Part shown: positions 21,119-22,968 of the stretch, in pieces
Position numbering within the stretch: position 1 is the stretch's first letter
Layout: each line of letters begins with the position of its first letter
From: an uncultured Peptococcaceae bacterium
GTDB taxonomy: Bacteria; Bacillota; Peptococcia; Peptococcales; Peptococcaceae
Reading direction: 5' to 3'
Length of the DNA: 22,968 nucleotides
NCBI GenBank assembly: GCA_910585405.1
Contig: CAJUDO010000039.1
Coordinates: 1-22,968 of the forward strand
Made by a program: the position numbers and the translations under genes
The notes under the pieces: generated by a model
What the model saw: only the letters and a program-made list of their open reading frames with translations
Told to the model about the DNA's origin: nothing
Databases searched by the model: none

Positions 21119-21412
21119 TTATTGCGCTGCTTTTAGTTTATTAATATCAATAGTATTGATATCTGTTCTTCTTTCTAATACGTCAATCCTTTTATCTAGC
21201 TTCATGATACTGTCATTGGCAGTGGCAATATTGTTATTGACCGTATTCACTACTTCCAGAACAGTAGCTAGATTTTGTTTTAGTTCAGATTGCCCTTGTT
21301 CTAGTTTGTCAACCTTTTGTTCCAATCTATTTTGTCCTTGCTTTAACTCGGAAACAACGTTAGTCATATTTTCCATGAGTAAAAGCATTCTATCTAATTT
21401 GTCATCAGCCAT
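21119..21412 (-). CDS. Small coiled-coil protein (paralog B)
   Basis: This 97-residue hydrophilic protein is predicted to be almost wholly coiled coil. Heptads with Leu or Val at core positions run through most of it, including LKQGQNRLEQKVDKLEQGQ followed by SELKQNLATVLE. It ends INKLKAAQ. No signal peptide, membrane segment or enzyme motif is seen, so it is probably a cytoplasmic oligomer or scaffold. GGAGGTG lies 8-9 nt upstream of the ATG. It follows its paralog (21448-21777) by 35 nt in one operon. The two share the LEQGQ heptads, the NLATVLE block and the AAQ terminus. Function is unknown. Confidence 0.75.
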   Translation of the reverse strand: MADDKLDRMLLLMENMTNVVSELKQGQNRLEQKVDKLEQGQSELKQNLATVLEVVNTVNNNIATANDSIMKLDKRIDVLERRTDINTIDINKLKAAQ

Positions 21413-21447
21413 GCAAATACACCTCCAAAAATCATGCGAAAACGCAA

Positions 21448-21777
21448 TTATTGTGCCGCTCTTAGTTTGGTGATATCATAGCTGTTTTGTTTTATAACTG
21501 TTTCCAGTTCCAAAACTTTATTGCTCAGCACCTCAAAATGTTCCTGTTCATTGTGCTGCACAAAATTGATTGCTTCCAAAACAGTAGCCAGATTTTGCTT
21601 TAGCTCATTTTGCCCCTGCTCTAGTCTTTCTTGTCCCTGTTGTAATCCCTTCACATCTAGTTGCAATTCATTTTGCCCCTGCTCTAATTTTTTTACGTTT
21701 TGGTGCAAGCCGGAAATATCACTTTTGATGTCTCTCAGTTCTGATAAAATTAGCATTAAAGTGTCGTTTGTGTCCAT
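21448..21777 (-). CDS. Small coiled-coil protein (paralog A)
   Basis: This 109-residue protein opens with MDTNDTLMLILSELRDIKSD. A heptad array follows with three near-copies of LEQGQ or LQQGQ spaced by 14 and 7 residues (about residues 31-60), then LKQNLATVLEAINFV and a final ITKLRAAQ. The C-terminal half matches paralog B, so a tandem duplication is clear. Such short LEQGQ-repeat coiled-coil proteins occur without assigned function. GGAGGT lies 8 nt from the ATG. The leader contains a perfect 11-bp hairpin just upstream of the ribosome site (21798-21828). Confidence 0.75.
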   Translation of the reverse strand: MDTNDTLMLILSELRDIKSDISGLHQNVKKLEQGQNELQLDVKGLQQGQERLEQGQNELKQNLATVLEAINFVQHNEQEHFEVLSNKVLELETVIKQNSYDITKLRAAQ

Positions 21778-21797
21778 AGAAACATACCTCCATGTGT

Positions 21798-21828
21798 AAT
21801 ATATCTAATAATACGCTTTAGATATATT
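21798..21828. promoter_or_regulatory. Perfect inverted repeat before coiled-coil operon
   Basis: AATATATCTAA (21798-21808) and TTAGATATATT (21818-21828) are perfect 11-bp arms around a 9-nt centre. In the leftward mRNA this hairpin ends about 6 nt before the ribosome site GGAGGT (21791-21786). It could stabilise the mRNA, affect ribosome access or bind a regulator as DNA. Rightward it is followed by a T-rich tract. Confidence 0.5.
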
Positions 21829-21957
21829 TTTTCTTTTTTTGTTTATAGAAAGTTTCTGTGACAATGAACGCTACGATGAAGTCTACAATTTGTTTTAAAA
21901 TTGTTGCCGCAATTTATACCAATTTATTTGGTTAGAATAACAAGTTAATACAAATTG

Positions 21958-21985
21958 ATTATAGCACAAAACATGGTTTTGTCAT
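21958..21985 (-). promoter_or_regulatory. Promoter of coiled-coil operon
   Basis: Leftward ATGACA (21985-21980), 16 bp and TATAAT (21963-21958) with an extended TGC. It predicts a leader of about 170 nt. Apart from the inverted repeat, the 21829-21957 and 21986-22130 stretches are A/T-rich with nothing recognised. Confidence 0.6.
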
Positions 21986-22133
21986 AGTCTTTTTTTAAGA
22001 TCAACTGCGGAAGATAGAAAAATTTTAAGGGACTTTCAACTTTCTACGGTTCTTTTCCTTTTATCAGCGTTTAAATAAGCACGATTACAGCAGATATTTG
22101 CTATTCGGAGTGTATATCGCCGGGTTTACATGA

Positions 22134-22139
22134 TATAAT
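22134..22139 (+). promoter_or_regulatory. -10 box of methyltransferase-like gene
   Basis: TATAAT lies 42 bp before the chosen start codon. The -35 position 17 bp upstream reads TGTATA, a weak match. Confidence 0.45.
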
Positions 22140-22180
22140 GAAACACAGAGATTGTATCAAAAATGAGGGAGTTTATGGTT

Positions 22181-22825
22181 ATGCAAAGAAACGGCGCCGC
22201 TGCTAGGCGAAAAGAATATTATCAAATTTTAGAGTTGTTGCAACAGAAAAAAATTCCGAAATCTTATCCGCAAGCAGATGAAAAGCAACAATTGCCTGAG
22301 GATTCATTGCAGCTTCGCAGTCAGATTTTAGGGTTGTGCGGCTATTGTCTGTTGTCATATGATTGGCTTGAACCTCTGGCACAATGGATTGGGGCTCGTA
22401 AATGTCTGGAAATTATGTGTGGTTCCGGTGCACTGTCGAAGGGTTTGCAGGATTGCGGCGTGGATATACGGGCAACGGATGATTACAGCTGGGACAAAGC
22501 ACATTCTACTGCATGGTTTCGCAATACGTGGACACAGGTAGAACAATTAACGGCATTGCAGGCGATTGAGCGATATGGCGGGGAGTCGGAGTTGATTCTT
22601 TGTTCATGGCCTTTTGTAAACGATGATTGCTATGAGGCACTGCTGAAAATGCGGCAGGTAAATCCTGCGGCGCAAATGATTTTTATCGGCGAGTGGCGTG
22701 GCGGCACGGCCAGCAGCAAATTTTTTGATGCGGCAAAAATGGTAGAGTCAGACTCCTTTGCACATGCGGTTGCCAATTTTAAATGCATTTATGGGGTGCA
22801 GGACAGGCCTTATTTAGTGAAATAA
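22181..22825 (+). CDS. Putative class I SAM-dependent methyltransferase
   Basis: This protein of about 214 residues has a SAM-binding-like glycine motif, CLEIMCGSGALSKGLQDCGV (about 74-93). Next comes an acidic ATDDYSW at the end of the second strand, where such enzymes hold the ribose of SAM. Where many methyltransferases carry a DPPY-type motif it reads LILCSWPFVND, so the substrate class is unclear. The N-terminal 65 residues are helical and charged and may bind substrate. Three in-frame ATGs exist (22163, 22175, 22181). The last is chosen because AGGGAG lies 9 nt upstream; the first would place that site inside the gene. It is a single gene between its own promoter and terminator. The methyltransferase fold is moderately supported; the function is unknown. 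Confidence 0.6.
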   Translation: MQRNGAAARRKEYYQILELLQQKKIPKSYPQADEKQQLPEDSLQLRSQILGLCGYCLLSYDWLEPLAQWIGARKCLEIMCGSGALSKGLQDCGVDIRATDDYSWDKAHSTAWFRNTWTQVEQLTALQAIERYGGESELILCSWPFVNDDCYEALLKMRQVNPAAQMIFIGEWRGGTASSKFFDAAKMVESDSFAHAVANFKCIYGVQDRPYLVK

Positions 22826-22841
22826 AGATATAGACGATAGT

Positions 22842-22905
22842 AAAAACGATGCAGAAAGCTAAGTGTTCGAAAACTCTCACGGGGTCAGCTTTCTGCATCG
22901 TTTTT
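22842..22905. terminator. Long bidirectional terminator
   Basis: Perfect 19-nt arms AAAAACGATGCAGAAAGCT (22842-22860) and its complement (22887-22905) enclose a 26-nt loop with a small GTG/CAC stem. T-runs on both strands would stop transcription in either direction, protecting the parS site 11 bp away and probably serving a convergent gene beyond the window. Confidence 0.88.
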
Positions 22906-22916
22906 ATTTTCCAAAA

Positions 22917-22932
22917 TGTTTCACGTGAAATA
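22917..22932. promoter_or_regulatory. parS: parS-like centromere site 3
   Basis: TGTTTCACGTGAAATA differs from the perfect palindrome at one position (C to T at position 15). It lies in intergenic DNA just after the terminator. The last 36 bases of the window show no identifiable feature. Confidence 0.85.
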
Positions 22933-22968
22933 CAAAGGAGCCTAGGCGCCGCCAGCAAAAACAGAAAA

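Overview
The window looks like chromosomal DNA of a low-to-moderate-GC Bacillota (Firmicutes) bacterium, probably an anaerobe of the Clostridia or Negativicutes; the genus cannot be fixed from sequence alone. Reasons: A/T-rich intergenic DNA, strong AGGAGG-type ribosome binding sites with frequent TTG starts, consensus sigma-A promoters, intrinsic terminators with U-tracts, lipobox signal peptides, SLH and stalk-type (copper amine oxidase N-terminal-like) secreted proteins, and genes typical of the Bacillota origin region (rpsF-ssb-rpsR, rplI beside a DUF2232/YybS gene). Three intergenic parS-like sites (54-69, 13012-13027, 22917-22932) support an origin-proximal location.

Layout. 110-1174 (-) is a PfoR/PTS_EIIC_2-type membrane protein, divergent from mnmM (1263-1835, +), a tRNA wobble-uridine methyltransferase; their promoters overlap. 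2024-7377 is a TrpXYZ-type ABC importer locus: three tandem paralogous lipoprotein substrate-binding proteins, one permease and one ATPase, with duplicated leaders and promoters and internal terminators. 7378-8200 has no long gene but holds a 126-nt imperfect hairpin, a terminator and a probable type I toxin-antitoxin module (47-aa hydrophobic/basic peptide with a convergent antisense RNA). 8312-9244 is a secreted stalk-domain protein. It converges on the minus-strand pair DUF2232-rplI (10791-9340) through a shared bidirectional terminator.

10972-12824 is a two-gene operon: a DUF975 membrane protein and an SppA-like S49 protease. After a parS site and a perfect-consensus promoter comes a secreted YtcJ-like amidohydrolase (13333-15396) with a long structured leader. 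15620-18915 carries an SLH-anchored M13 metallopeptidase and a second stalk-domain secreted protein. A decayed surface-protein fragment (about 18936-19130) precedes rpsF-ssb-rpsR (19362-20369), whose leader resembles the S6:S18-binding element. On the minus strand follow tRNA-Gly(CCC), tRNA-Thr(CGT) and two small paralogous coiled-coil proteins. The window ends with an orphan SAM-methyltransferase-like gene, a long bidirectional terminator and the third parS site.

Functionally the region mixes origin-proximal housekeeping genes (ribosomal proteins, SSB, tRNAs, tRNA modification, parS) with envelope and nutrition genes (ABC importer, secreted hydrolases, stalk and SLH proteins). The strongest candidates for undescribed biology are the type I toxin-antitoxin module, the duplicated leader elements of the binding-protein array, the 126-nt hairpin and the small coiled-coil pair.
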